64,000 bases of DNA from positions 1 to 64,000 of the forward strand of contig JANYDM010000095.1 in NCBI GenBank assembly GCA_025363575.1, read 5' to 3'. This DNA comes from Betaproteobacteria bacterium. GTDB lineage: Bacteria > Pseudomonadota > Gammaproteobacteria > Burkholderiales > SG8-41. The notes below the pieces were generated by a model. The model was not told the DNA's origin. It searched no databases and worked only from the letters and a program-made list of their open reading frames with translations. The translations under genes and the position numbers were made by a program. Each line of letters starts with the position of its first letter. Within the stretch, counting starts at the first letter, position 1. Below, in pieces: positions 16,484 to 25,570 of this stretch.

Positions 16484-17860
16484 TTGGTACTCTACGTAAA
16501 AGACCGTTTGGCAGAGCTCGTTCACGGCATTCGCTATGAGGATCTGCCGCCTGAAGTCGTGCTTGCTGCAAAGCGCGTGATACTCGATACGCTCGCGTGC
16601 GCCGTCGGTGCGCTTCGCAGTGAACCCGCTGCCATCGTAAAACGCGTAGCCGCAGAGCTCGGCGGCAAGGAGGAAGCCACCACCATCGGGTTCGGCAGCA
16701 GGACTTCGTGCGCGCTCGCGACGCTGGTCAACGGCACATTGATCCGCTATCTCGACAACAATGATTATTACTTCGGGCACGACTCCGCGCATCCGAGCGG
16801 CAGTCTGGCGCCGGCGCTGGCAGTCGCGGAGAAATACCGGCGCGATGGCAGGGACGTCATAACCGCGCTCGTCACTGCTTATGAAATCCAGCTGCGCCTT
16901 TGCGATGTCGTTGCTGCGCCGGGCATCACGGCGCGCGGCTGGCATCCCGGCACGGACACGCAGTTTGCGAGCGCTGCGCTGGCGGCGCGACTGATGAGTG
17001 ATGATGCCCGCGTGACTGCGCATGCCATGGCGATCGCGGGCAGCCACAACAACACGCTGGCGCAGTCGCAACGCGGGCACATTCCGATGATGAAGGCGAC
17101 CGCCGAGGCGACGATAGCGAAAGGCGGCGTCGAGGCAGCTCTGCTGGCAGCGGCCGGATTGACCGGGCCGGAAGAAATATTCGAAGGCATCGCGGGTTGG
17201 GGCAAGACGGTAGCCGGCGATGTCGACTTCACTGCGCTTACTGCCCCTGTAGATGAGCGTTACCGCATACTCGATACCTGCCTGAAGCCGTATGCAGCAG
17301 TGGCCGGCGCTATGGCGCCGATACGCGCAGCAATCGACATCGCGACGCAGGAGAGGCTGGCGCCGGCGGACATCGACAGCGTCGTGATCAAGCTGCATGC
17401 GAATGCGGTGAAGAAAGCGACCGACCCGCGCAAGAATTATCCGCGTGACAAAGAGACCGCGGACCATAGCTATCACTATTGCATCGCCGCGGCGCTGCTC
17501 GATAGCGCATGCGGGCCCGCGCAGTTTACCGCCGCGCGCATTGCATCTGACGATATTCGCGACCTGATCGCGAAAACGACGCTGGCGGTCGACGATGAGC
17601 TGACTGCGCTGTGGCCGCGGTCGTCCGGCGGGGGGGTGGTCGTCAAGCTGCGATGCGGGCGCGAACTCGCGCGTCTCAACAAGCACCCGCCGGGCCATCC
17701 GCGCAATCCGCTGAGCGACGCGGAAATCGAGCGCAAGTTTTTCGAGCTGTCCGATGGCATACTGCCGGTCGCGCGGATCGAACGGATTATCGAGGAAGTC
17801 GGCAAGTTCGAACTATGCGAAGACATCGGAGAATTGCTCGGCCACCTGAAAATGCAGTAA
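16484..17860 (+). CDS. MmgE/PrpD family protein
   Basis: A 458-aa protein of the family containing 2-methylcitrate dehydratase (PrpD) and cis-aconitate decarboxylase. Typical segments are seen: LAELVHGIRYEDLPPEVV at the N-terminus, LDTLACAVGA, a DNNDYYFG/HPSGSLAPALAVAE region, and CLKPYAAVAGAMAPI in the middle. The start is TTG at 16484. The enzyme would dehydrate or decarboxylate a tricarboxylate-like acid, which fits the Bug receptor gene that follows 44 bases downstream. It is not next to prpB/prpC, so a true methylcitrate role is doubtful. Confidence 0.85.
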   Translation: MVLYVKDRLAELVHGIRYEDLPPEVVLAAKRVILDTLACAVGALRSEPAAIVKRVAAELGGKEEATTIGFGSRTSCALATLVNGTLIRYLDNNDYYFGHDSAHPSGSLAPALAVAEKYRRDGRDVITALVTAYEIQLRLCDVVAAPGITARGWHPGTDTQFASAALAARLMSDDARVTAHAMAIAGSHNNTLAQSQRGHIPMMKATAEATIAKGGVEAALLAAAGLTGPEEIFEGIAGWGKTVAGDVDFTALTAPVDERYRILDTCLKPYAAVAGAMAPIRAAIDIATQERLAPADIDSVVIKLHANAVKKATDPRKNYPRDKETADHSYHYCIAAALLDSACGPAQFTAARIASDDIRDLIAKTTLAVDDELTALWPRSSGGGVVVKLRCGRELARLNKHPPGHPRNPLSDAEIERKFFELSDGILPVARIERIIEEVGKFELCEDIGELLGHLKMQ

Positions 17861-17904
17861 TGCGCCGCGCTCGCACCGCAAGGCGCATCACGGAGGAGAA
17901 CGAC

Positions 17905-18873
17905 ATGAAGTCTGTTCTATGCGGTTTTGCCGTCGCCAGCGTGTTGTGCACGGTGACGCTGGCATGCGCGCAAAACTATCCGAACAAATCGGTTCTGATG
18001 ATCATGCCGTTGCAGGCCGGCAGCTCGGTGGACGTCGGCATGCGCATCGTCACGCAAAAAATGGCGGAAAGCATGGGCCAGCAGATCGTGATCGACAACC
18101 AGCCCGGCGCTGCGGGACTGATCGGCACCGAACGGTTCATGCGCTCGCAGCCCGATGGCTATACGCTGGCGACGCTCAACGATTCCATCCTGACGATGAT
18201 TCCCAATCTCTACCAGAAAGTCGCGTACGATCCGGTCAAGAGCTTTACGCCCGTCAGCCTGGTGGCGTGGAACACCTGGCTGCTGGTTACGCATCCGACG
18301 TTGCCGGTAAGAACCGCGCGTGATCTGGTGGCGCTCGCGAAAGCGCGTCCCGGTGAGATCAACTATGCATCGGGCGGCAACGGCAGCCCGCAGCACGTCG
18401 CGATGGCGATGTTCGAAGCGGCAACCGGCGCGAAACTCACGCACGTGCCGTACAAAGGCACGACGCAAGCCACGCTCGACGTCATTAGCGGTCATATCCC
18501 GACCATGTTCTCAGCGACGTCGCTCGTCATCGAACAGGTGCGCGACGGCAAGATACGCGCGCTGGCGAGCGCGGGCTCGCGGCGGCTTGCTCTGCTGCCG
18601 GCAGTACCGACTATTGCGGAGTCGGGCGTGCCGGGTTTCGAATTCAACACCTGGATGTCGATTTACGCGCCGCTCAACACGCCGAAGGAAACCGTCAATC
18701 GCCTCAATGCGGAAATAATCAAAGCGCTGGCGCTCGCCGACGTCAGGGAACGCCTCGTATCCATCGGCTTCGAGATCGACGGTTCGACGCCGGACAAGCT
18801 TGCCGCAGTCACGAAGACGCGGCTGGAGCAGATGCAGAAGATCATCAAAGACGCCGGTATCCGCATGCAATGA
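17905..18873 (+). CDS. Bug/TctC family receptor
   Basis: A 322-aa periplasmic receptor starting at ATG 17905 after GGAGGAGAACGAC. The signal peptide ends TLACAQ, followed by NYPNKSVLMIMPLQAG, IVIDNQPGAAG, PDGYT and HVPYKGT. The frame is open far upstream, but that part is the shadow of the MmgE/PrpD gene. Its stop overlaps the next start in ATGA (18870-18873), which couples it to the sugar-binding-fold protein. Confidence 0.9.
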   Translation: MKSVLCGFAVASVLCTVTLACAQNYPNKSVLMIMPLQAGSSVDVGMRIVTQKMAESMGQQIVIDNQPGAAGLIGTERFMRSQPDGYTLATLNDSILTMIPNLYQKVAYDPVKSFTPVSLVAWNTWLLVTHPTLPVRTARDLVALAKARPGEINYASGGNGSPQHVAMAMFEAATGAKLTHVPYKGTTQATLDVISGHIPTMFSATSLVIEQVRDGKIRALASAGSRRLALLPAVPTIAESGVPGFEFNTWMSIYAPLNTPKETVNRLNAEIIKALALADVRERLVSIGFEIDGSTPDKLAAVTKTRLEQMQKIIKDAGIRMQ

Positions 18874-19781
18874 CCGTGAGCGGCGCTCCTGTCATCGCAG
18901 TATTCACCAAGAACCGCACCAACCCGGCCTATGCGGCCGCACGCCTGGGCGCCGACCGTACTGCAAAGCGCATGGGTGCGCGTACCGTGCACTATGTGCC
19001 GGAAAAGCCGGACGATGTGGCAGAGCAGATCGCTCTGATCGACGAAGCGCTCGCCGCGCTTCCTGCTGCATGCGTACTCGTGCCGGCTCATCCAACCGCG
19101 ATCAATGCGGCACTTCGCAAGATACAGGCGGCCGGCGTGCCCCTATTCGGCATCATCAACCGTTTTACCGAGCCGCAGCACATCGCAAGCTGGGTCGGTT
19201 CTGAAGATTATCCCCTGGCGTTTCGCGTAGGGACTTATCTGTGCGAGCACCTGAAAGGGCGCGGCGAGATAGTGATTGTCGAAGGCCAGCCCCATTCCGT
19301 GACGAGTCTTGAGCGCGTACGCGGATTCCGCGATGCGGTGAAGCAATTTCCGCAATCGCGCATTGTGACGGCGATCTGCGGCAACTATCAGCACGGCGAT
19401 ACACTGCGGGCCGGCGAGGCGTTGCTGAAGTCAGGCGTTAAATTCGACGCAGTGCTTGCGGCAAACGATGTCATGGCGCTTGCCATGCTGGAACTGCTGG
19501 CCATCGCCGGTCACTCTTGCGCGGTGACCGGCATCAACGCGGTACCCGATGCGATAGAAGAAATAAAACACGGGCATATGCTCGCGACCGCGGATTTCGA
19601 CGCCATGAAGATGGCGTGCATCGCGACCGAAGCCGCCATCCGTCATCTGCGCGGCGAAAAAGTGCCCATGGAGATCCTGCTGCCGGTGCAGGTTGTCGAT
19701 ATCAATAACTGCGCGTCGTGGGAGAAGCCGTTTGAAGAACGCGAGTGCCCGCGGTGGGAAGACTTGGTACGAAATGCGTAG
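18870..19781 (+). CDS. Periplasmic-binding-protein-fold protein without signal peptide
   Basis: A 303-aa protein with the Peripla_BP_4 (ribose-binding/LacI effector) fold: VIAVFTKNRTNPAYAAARLGAD, a long helix, PLFGIINRF, GEIVIVEGQPHSVTSLERVRGF and a C-terminal AVTGINAVPDAIEEIKHGHMLATADF. The N-terminus MTVSGAPVIAVF leads directly into the first strand, with no signal peptide and no helix-turn-helix. It therefore appears to be a cytosolic ligand-binding module. Translational coupling to the Bug gene (ATGA) argues that it is real. A start within the Bug gene that adds a signal is not evident. Role unknown. Confidence 0.75.
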   Translation: MTVSGAPVIAVFTKNRTNPAYAAARLGADRTAKRMGARTVHYVPEKPDDVAEQIALIDEALAALPAACVLVPAHPTAINAALRKIQAAGVPLFGIINRFTEPQHIASWVGSEDYPLAFRVGTYLCEHLKGRGEIVIVEGQPHSVTSLERVRGFRDAVKQFPQSRIVTAICGNYQHGDTLRAGEALLKSGVKFDAVLAANDVMALAMLELLAIAGHSCAVTGINAVPDAIEEIKHGHMLATADFDAMKMACIATEAAIRHLRGEKVPMEILLPVQVVDINNCASWEKPFEERECPRWEDLVRNA

Positions 19782-19792
19782 CATTATTCTTA

Positions 19793-19811
19793 CCTTCCCT
19801 TTGCAGGGAGG
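19793..19811. repeat. Short hairpin after the binding-fold gene
   Basis: TCCCT-TTGC-AGGGA within CCTTCCCTTTGCAGGGAGG, 10 to 30 bases after the stop at 19781. It resembles a degenerate copy of the REP-like element seen at 16430 and 26687, and could be a weak terminator. There is no run of T after it. Confidence 0.4.
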
Positions 19812-19911
19812 ATGAAAACAGCGTTGCCGCTTAAATCGACGGCCGATAGATTTGCCTCAAACTGTTAGAATCCCCATTCGCTTGAAGCGTCCGCTATAAC
19901 GGAGAACACGC

Positions 19912-21744
19912 ATGGACATAACGACACCCGCAGCGACCAAGACGACCAGTGCCGCACCCAAGCGCACGACGTACAAAGGCGCCGAGATCATGGTCGAGTA
20001 CCTGATCAAGGAAAAGGTGCCGTACCTGTTCGGCGTTTGCGGTCACGGCAACATCGGTTTCCTGGACGCAGCATGCAGCGCTGCCGATCGCATCAAAACT
20101 ATTTCAGTGCATCACGAGCAGGCCGCGGGCTATATGGCGGATGCTTATTACAAGGTGAAGCATCAGCCGGTCGCAACGTACACGTCATGCGGCCCCGGCT
20201 CGTGCAATCTGCCGGTGGCGCTGGCTGGCGCAATGATGGACTCGTCCGCATTCCTCGCGATAACCGGCAACGTGCCGACGACGCAGTTCAATCGCATGCC
20301 GTTCCAGGAAACCGGCCGCTACTTTCAGGGCGATTTCCCGTCGGTGATCCGTCCGCTCGTCAAGAAAAGTTTCCAGCCGACGCGCGCCGAGATGCTGCCG
20401 CTCGCGATGAAGCAGGCATTCGGCCTGCTGCGCACCGGCCGGCCGGGCCCGGTCAACATCGACGTGCCGCTCAACGTGTTCCAGGAAACGGCCGACGTTG
20501 AAATTCCGGATCCTGATCCGCCGGTCATGCAGCGCGCGCCCGGCGATCTGTCGGCGCTCGACAAGGCGCTCGACTTGCTGCTGGCGGCAAAACGGCCGGT
20601 GATTCTGGTCGGGCAGGGCGGCCTCATCGGCGAAGCGACCGAAGTGCTGCTCGAATTCATCAAGCTGCTGCACATTCCCGTCGTAACAAGCCCGAACGGC
20701 AAAGGTACGATCGACGAGACGCATGAGCTGTCTTTCGGCCCGATGGGCAGGAACGGCCCGTACCAGGCGAACGAAGCGACGCGCAACGCGGACGTGATAC
20801 TCGGACTCGGCTGCAGTTTCGACGACCGCGCCACCAGCGCATGGATCAGCGGCTATACGCTGACGGTGCCGCCGACGAAACTGATTCAGATCGACAACGA
20901 CCCGTCGGAGATCGGCCGAAACTACCCGGTGCATCTCGGCATCCTCGGCGACATCCGCGCCAGCCTTGAAGTCCTGGTCCGGCGCGCGCAAGAAAAAATC
21001 AAAGGCAAACCCCGGACGTACGACGACTGGATCGCCAATCTGCGCGGCTGCAAGAAAATCTGGGACGACTATCAGCAGCCGTTCATGGCAGCCGACCAGA
21101 TGCCGCTGCGCCCCGAGCGTTTGCTTAAAGGGCTGATGAACGTCATCCCGCAGGACGCGATATTCGCTACCGACGTTGGCGTGCATCACAACTGGGTGGT
21201 GCAGTTGTGGAAACAGCGGCGCGCGCGCCATTTGCTGCAATCGTGGGGCTTCGCGTCGATGGGATTTGCGACCTGCGGCATACTTGGCGCGAAACTCGCG
21301 CAGCCGGAAAGCCCGGCGATCGCGGTGTGCGGCGACGGCTCGTTCATGATGACGCCGCATATTCTTGCCACTGCCGTCGAATACGACATTCCCGCAGTGT
21401 GGGTCGTGTGGAACAACTACGGCTACTGCTCGATACGCGACATGCAGCTCGGCATGTTCGGCCAGGAGCTGGCGACGAGCTTCCAGATCGAAAAAACCAA
21501 AAAACTGTTCAGCACCGATTTCGTGATGCTCGCGCGGTCGATGGGCGTGGATGGCGCGCGCGTCGAGCGTGCCGGCGATCTCGAGGGCGTACTCGAGACC
21601 GCGATCAAGGCGAACCGGCCGTACCTCGTCGAGGTGCCTGTCGATCGCGAGATCCGCCCGGTTGGCACGGGCACTTGGCAATTGCCGCCGTTCCCGCATG
21701 GCGAGCCGAACTTTCGCAAGCTCGCAGGGCTCGAAGGAAAGTAG
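19912..21744 (+). CDS. Thiamine-diphosphate-dependent enzyme, acetolactate-synthase-like
   Basis: A 610-aa ThDP enzyme with the three-domain layout of acetolactate synthase. The catalytic Glu lies in HHEQAAGYMADAYY (about residue 65), the central domain has PVILVGQGGLIGEA, and the ThDP/Mg motif runs from CGDGSFMM to WNNYGY. About 22 Thr/Ala-rich residues precede the fold. There is no small regulatory subunit (ilvN), so an anabolic ALS role is unlikely. A decarboxylase, carboligase or sulfoacetaldehyde acetyltransferase-type activity is possible. It lies downstream of the receptor pair, on the same strand, after a 130-base gap with its own leader. Confidence 0.85.
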   Translation: MDITTPAATKTTSAAPKRTTYKGAEIMVEYLIKEKVPYLFGVCGHGNIGFLDAACSAADRIKTISVHHEQAAGYMADAYYKVKHQPVATYTSCGPGSCNLPVALAGAMMDSSAFLAITGNVPTTQFNRMPFQETGRYFQGDFPSVIRPLVKKSFQPTRAEMLPLAMKQAFGLLRTGRPGPVNIDVPLNVFQETADVEIPDPDPPVMQRAPGDLSALDKALDLLLAAKRPVILVGQGGLIGEATEVLLEFIKLLHIPVVTSPNGKGTIDETHELSFGPMGRNGPYQANEATRNADVILGLGCSFDDRATSAWISGYTLTVPPTKLIQIDNDPSEIGRNYPVHLGILGDIRASLEVLVRRAQEKIKGKPRTYDDWIANLRGCKKIWDDYQQPFMAADQMPLRPERLLKGLMNVIPQDAIFATDVGVHHNWVVQLWKQRRARHLLQSWGFASMGFATCGILGAKLAQPESPAIAVCGDGSFMMTPHILATAVEYDIPAVWVVWNNYGYCSIRDMQLGMFGQELATSFQIEKTKKLFSTDFVMLARSMGVDGARVERAGDLEGVLETAIKANRPYLVEVPVDREIRPVGTGTWQLPPFPHGEPNFRKLAGLEGK

Positions 21745-21784
21745 TGAGTCGTCCTCAGCAGGTAAATATTAAAAGGAGACGGAC

Positions 21785-22258
21785 ATGCGTTCATTGTTGA
21801 TTTTAGGGATCGCAATGATTTTTACCGGCTGTGCCCAGATGCCGCGTTCTACCGACGTGACGCAGTTACAGATGACGGCCCGCGACAACGGCGCCGTCTA
21901 TTACGGCTCCGCGCGACGCGAATTCCTGCGCGTGACGAGCCTCACGCTGGAAGTCGATCGCCGCATTTACAACGGCAATATTGAGCTCACCGACCCGAAC
22001 GCTTCGTTTGGCTTGTATCAGATCTACGGGGCCCGCAATGCCGCGCCGAAATCCGCCGACACTTTGCGCGGTACTAACTTCCGGAGCGCGATCCTTTCGT
22101 CGACCGACAAACTGACGATTAAGTGCGACTTTGTCGACTACCGCGGCACGGACACTCACGGGATCTGCATCGATCAGTCGCAGCGCGTCTTCGATGCCGT
22201 ACTGAACGTCGGGCCCAACGAGCGGTATGACGACATAGTCCCGGCCGAGCGCAAGTAA
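21785..22258 (+). CDS. Small putative lipoprotein
   Basis: A 157-aa protein of no family I recognise. It has a short signal ending IFTGC, a good lipobox, so it is probably lipid-anchored with a globular periplasmic domain. AAAAGGAGACGGAC before the ATG is a strong ribosome-binding site, and codon use matches the neighbours, so it is a real gene. It follows the ThDP enzyme by 40 bases, possibly by chance, and converges on a Bug gene with 13 bases between stops. Four Cys residues including the lipobox one are visible. Confidence 0.75.
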   Translation: MRSLLILGIAMIFTGCAQMPRSTDVTQLQMTARDNGAVYYGSARREFLRVTSLTLEVDRRIYNGNIELTDPNASFGLYQIYGARNAAPKSADTLRGTNFRSAILSSTDKLTIKCDFVDYRGTDTHGICIDQSQRVFDAVLNVGPNERYDDIVPAERK

Positions 22259-22271
22259 AGCGTGCGGGCTT

Positions 22272-23255
22272 CTACTCCGGCTTGATGCCGGCAGCCTTTA
22301 CGACCTTGCCCCAGCGCGCGAGCTCGCTTTTGAGGTGAGCTTCGAATTCCTGCGGTGTCGTGGTCGTGATATCGAGCGATAGATTGCCGAATCTGGCGCG
22401 CGTATCCTGCGCGCGCATCACGTCCAGTATCGTGCTGTGAAGTTTCGCCAGGATTTCTTTTGGCAGGCGCGCCGGCGCGAACACACCGAACCAATTGGTG
22501 ACTACCATGCCGGCAACGCCGGCTTCATCGAAGGTGGGCACCTCCGGCAGCGCGCCCGCGCGTTTTGCGCTTGACACGGCTAGCGCGCGCAGACGCCCGC
22601 CGCGCACGTGCGGCGTTGCGCCGGGCATCGTCGGGAACGCCGCCTGCACCTGGCCGCCCATAACGTCTGTTTGCGCGATGGCGATGCTCTTATAAGGCAC
22701 ATGCACGATATTCACGCCTGCCGCGAGCTTGAACAGCTCGCCGGTCAGATGCGTGATTGAACCGCTGCCGCCCGAGCCGTAATTGATCGTGCCCGGTTTG
22801 GCTTTTGACGCCGCGATGAATTCGGTCAGCGTCTGCGCGGGAAAGCCCGGGTTGATCACCATCACCTGCGGCGCGGTCGCCAGCAGGGTGATGGGCGTGA
22901 AGTCTTTGATCGGGTCATACGGCACGTGCCGCAGCACGTGCACGTTGATCGTATGCGGCGAATCGCCGATCAGCAGCGTGTATCCATCCGCGGCAGCCTT
23001 CGCCACCAGCTCGCGCCCGAGCGAGCCCGACGCGCCGGGCCGGTTGTCGATGACGAACTGCTGGCCCAGTGCCTCTCCCAGTTTTTGCCCCACGATGCGC
23101 GCGACAGCGTCGGACGAGCCGCCGGGCGAATAGGGGACGACGACGCGGATGGGACGGACGGGGTAAGAGTTTTCGGCGGCGCCCGCTGAAGGAAGTGCAA
23201 CGATCTGCAGGAGCGCGCTGATAAGTATGAAAACGCCGGGCGTGTATAGAGACAT
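22272..23255 (-). CDS. Bug/TctC family receptor
   Basis: A 327-aa periplasmic receptor with the signal MSLYTPGVFILISALLQIVA, then SYPVRPIRVVVPYSPGG, FVIDNRPGASG, DGYTLL and HVPYKS. In the last the usual Gly is Ser. Its ATG overlaps by one base the stop of an upstream small open frame (TAATG), a sign of translational coupling if that frame is expressed. Confidence 0.9.
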   Translation of the reverse strand: MSLYTPGVFILISALLQIVALPSAGAAENSYPVRPIRVVVPYSPGGSSDAVARIVGQKLGEALGQQFVIDNRPGASGSLGRELVAKAAADGYTLLIGDSPHTINVHVLRHVPYDPIKDFTPITLLATAPQVMVINPGFPAQTLTEFIAASKAKPGTINYGSGGSGSITHLTGELFKLAAGVNIVHVPYKSIAIAQTDVMGGQVQAAFPTMPGATPHVRGGRLRALAVSSAKRAGALPEVPTFDEAGVAGMVVTNWFGVFAPARLPKEILAKLHSTILDVMRAQDTRARFGNLSLDITTTTPQEFEAHLKSELARWGKVVKAAGIKPE

Positions 23256-23683
23256 TAGTGATCGTCGATCCGTGTTTGTCCGTTCTCGCGCGCCAGCTCC
23301 AGGCGAAGCACTCTATCGCCGCTCTGGGTATGGATGTACCAATACGTCAGCGGCAGCCCGCACGAGGATTGTCTTCCCTGAACGCTCTCAGTTGAACGAG
23401 TTCGATTTCGCGGACGCTCTCCGATCGAGCGATATGCGTCAAGAATGAATTTGCAGTGTTGACCGAACAAAGCAGCCTTGTCCAGCCTGGACACCTTGTT
23501 CAAGACATCCATCTTAATGTGTGTTGTATGCAGATCAAAATAAGCGTCCTGCTGCCTGCCTTTGCACATGATAACGAGTTGTCGGAAGAGTGCCTGCAAA
23601 CTCCCGGGCGCCGGTATTACCGCTCGTGACCGGAGCCTGCAACGCGTATCCATTGTCCGCGGCGGATTACGTGAGCGTAGCAA
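23255..23683 (-). CDS. Uncertain small open frame upstream of a Bug gene
   Basis: An open frame of up to 142 aa that I cannot assign. Its C-terminal half (LPLTYWYIHTQSGDRVLRLE) looks protein-like, while the N-terminal part is Arg-rich and less convincing. A shorter start at the internal MDVLNKVSRL (about residue 58) is possible. The stop overlaps the ATG of the following Bug gene in TAATG. Base composition is less GC-rich than the surroundings. It could be a small unknown gene, a remnant, or non-coding leader. If it is not a gene, 23256-23778 is a 520-base stretch in which I see nothing else. Confidence 0.35.
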   Translation of the reverse strand: MLRSRNPPRTMDTRCRLRSRAVIPAPGSLQALFRQLVIMCKGRQQDAYFDLHTTHIKMDVLNKVSRLDKAALFGQHCKFILDAYRSIGERPRNRTRSTESVQGRQSSCGLPLTYWYIHTQSGDRVLRLELARENGQTRIDDH

Positions 23684-23778
23684 AGTATAAAAGCGGCGGC
23701 ATGAAGCGTCGCAATTGCATGAGAAGTCTCTTTTTTGTGAGTTAGTGGTATTTCAATAACCTATTCTCATCAATCAAA

Positions 23779-24420
23779 TCAGTTCTTGTCTGTTACTGCA
23801 ATGAGCATTGCGTCGGCCAGTACGACTTCGCCGCGCTTGCGTAGTTCTTCGGCGGCGCCGACGCGGTCGCGCTCTTCGCGGTTCTGGCTGAGTTTCGACT
23901 TGCCGACGATGCGGGTGATCTCGATTTCGATGCCGACAATGTTGCCGAGCATTTGACTGATGAACTCGGGCGAGGAGTCGGTCATCTTCCAGGGACGCGC
24001 GTCGCCGGCGCGGCCTTCGTGGGTGCGCGTGAGGCGCGCGACGACGCCGCGCACGAACCGCTCGTCGTCGCGGACTATGACTTTGCCGTGGACATGCACG
24101 ACACGGTAGTTCCATGTCGGCACCAAGCGGTGCGACTCGTGTTTGGCCGGGTACCAGTTCGGCGATACATAAGCGTGCTCGGCGCGGAAGATCACCAGTG
24201 TTTCATCGCCGTCCTTGATTTCTTTCCAGATGGGATTCGCGCGCGCGACGTGCGCGATCAGGCTGCCGTGCGTGCCGGGTTTCGCTTCGATCTCGAACGG
24301 CAGGTGATTGGCGGCCAGTCCGTCGGGCCCGTTGACCACGAATGCGCCCAGCGGATGCTCGCTGATGAGACGATGGAGTTCTTCGACGCGCGTTTCTTCG
24401 AAATGCTTGGGTACGTACAT
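23779..24420 (-). CDS. FMN-binding negative transcriptional regulator, PaiB family
   Basis: A 213-aa PaiB-like protein with a split-barrel FMN-binding fold. It has the diagnostic start MYVPKHFEETRVEELHRLI, then GLAANHLPFEIE, GSLIAHVARANPIWKE, HAYVSPNWYPAK and VPTWNYRVVHVHGK. PaiB in Bacillus affects sporulation and protease genes, but its mechanism is unclear and members may be flavin enzymes. It follows the Bug gene at 24451-25548 on the same strand, 30 bases downstream, so the two are probably cotranscribed. Confidence 0.9.
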   Translation of the reverse strand: MYVPKHFEETRVEELHRLISEHPLGAFVVNGPDGLAANHLPFEIEAKPGTHGSLIAHVARANPIWKEIKDGDETLVIFRAEHAYVSPNWYPAKHESHRLVPTWNYRVVHVHGKVIVRDDERFVRGVVARLTRTHEGRAGDARPWKMTDSSPEFISQMLGNIVGIEIEITRIVGKSKLSQNREERDRVGAAEELRKRGEVVLADAMLIAVTDKN

Positions 24421-24450
24421 GGTTATCTCCCAGAACTTGAAGGTCGGCGA

Positions 24451-25548
24451 TTAGTCGCCTTTGACGCCCGCCGCTTTTACCACTTTGCCCCATTTCACGA
24501 TTTCTTCGCGCAGGAACTTGCGGAATTCCACCGGCGGCATGTGTTCGGCTTCGACGCCTTCGAGCGCGAGCGCTTCGCGTGTAGCAGGCACGGCAACGAT
24601 CTTCTTCAACTCGTCGCTTATGCGCGTCACGATCGCATGCGGCAGTTTCGGCGGGCCCCACACGCCGTACCAGAGCACGGCTTCATAGCCGGGTACCGTT
24701 TCTGCGATCGCCGGAATGTCGGGCACACCGGGCAGGCGTTTCGGTGTCGTTACGCCGAGCCCTTTCAGGCGGCCGTTGCGCACGAACGGAATTTCGGACG
24801 CGATGCCGCCCATCAGTAGCTGCACCTGACCGCCAAGAAGGTCGGCCATCGCGGGTCCCGTGCCCTTGAAAGGGACGTGCACCATCTGGGTCTGCGTCAT
24901 CATCTTGAAGAGTTCGGTCGCAAGGTGAGTGAAGCCGCCCACGCCGGTCGAGCCATAGTTCAGTTTGCCCGGACTCGCTTTGGCGAGATTGATCAACTCT
25001 TGCGTCGTCTTCACCGGCACGCCGGGATAGACGGCGAGCAGGTCGGCGCTGATGCCGACGAGCCCGATCGGCGAAATGCCATCGACGGGGTCGAACGACA
25101 ATTTGTACAGGCTCGGATTTACCGCATAGCTGCCGGACACGAGTATGAGCGTGTAGCCATCGGGTGCCGCGCGCGCTGCGATGTCGGCGCCGAGGACGCC
25201 GCCCGCGCCACCGCGGTTGTCGACGACGACTTGCTGACCGAGCCCTTCGCTCAGTTTCTGCGCAACGCGGCGCGCGACGATGTCGGTGCCGCCCCCCGGA
25301 GCAAATGGAACAACCAATCTTATGGGTTTTATAGGGTAAGACACCGATTCGCGAGCAGCGAGGCGGATAAATCCGGGGGGCAGAGCGTCGTTCCCGCGAG
25401 CGGGCCTGCGGCTAACGAGTCTCGACGCTTCCACCTCGGCGAAGGGGACTACCATGCGGATCGGTTTGTCGGGATAGTGTTGCGCGTATGCGCCGGTTGC
25501 TCCTGCGGCAAGCCCAGCGCACAGAAAATTAATCAAGATCGTTTTCAT
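24451..25548 (-). CDS. Bug/TctC receptor with duplicated mature N-terminus
   Basis: A periplasmic receptor of 365 aa from ATG 25548, some 40 aa longer than its relatives. A signal peptide (1-23) leads to YPDKPIRMVVPFA (25-37). An Arg-rich insert then covers residues 38-70 (bases 25339-25437), after which the same motif starts again as YPIKPIRLVVPFAPGGG (71-87) and the rest is a normal Bug domain (VVVDNRGGAGG, PDGYT, HVPFKGT). The second motif copy uses codons such as CCT, ATA, AGA, TTG, GTT and TTT, unlike the GC-ending codons around it. The frame stays open. Whether it folds and is exported normally is uncertain. Confidence 0.8.
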   Translation of the reverse strand: MKTILINFLCAGLAAGATGAYAQHYPDKPIRMVVPFAEVEASRLVSRRPARGNDALPPGFIRLAARESVSYPIKPIRLVVPFAPGGGTDIVARRVAQKLSEGLGQQVVVDNRGGAGGVLGADIAARAAPDGYTLILVSGSYAVNPSLYKLSFDPVDGISPIGLVGISADLLAVYPGVPVKTTQELINLAKASPGKLNYGSTGVGGFTHLATELFKMMTQTQMVHVPFKGTGPAMADLLGGQVQLLMGGIASEIPFVRNGRLKGLGVTTPKRLPGVPDIPAIAETVPGYEAVLWYGVWGPPKLPHAIVTRISDELKKIVAVPATREALALEGVEAEHMPPVEFRKFLREEIVKWGKVVKAAGVKGD

Positions 25549-25570
25549 ACTTCTCCCGCTGGATTCGACG

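Noticed and set aside
16484..17860. True 2-methylcitrate dehydratase of propionate metabolism
   Set aside because: No prpB, prpC or propionate genes are nearby, and the family includes many other decarboxylases and dehydratases.
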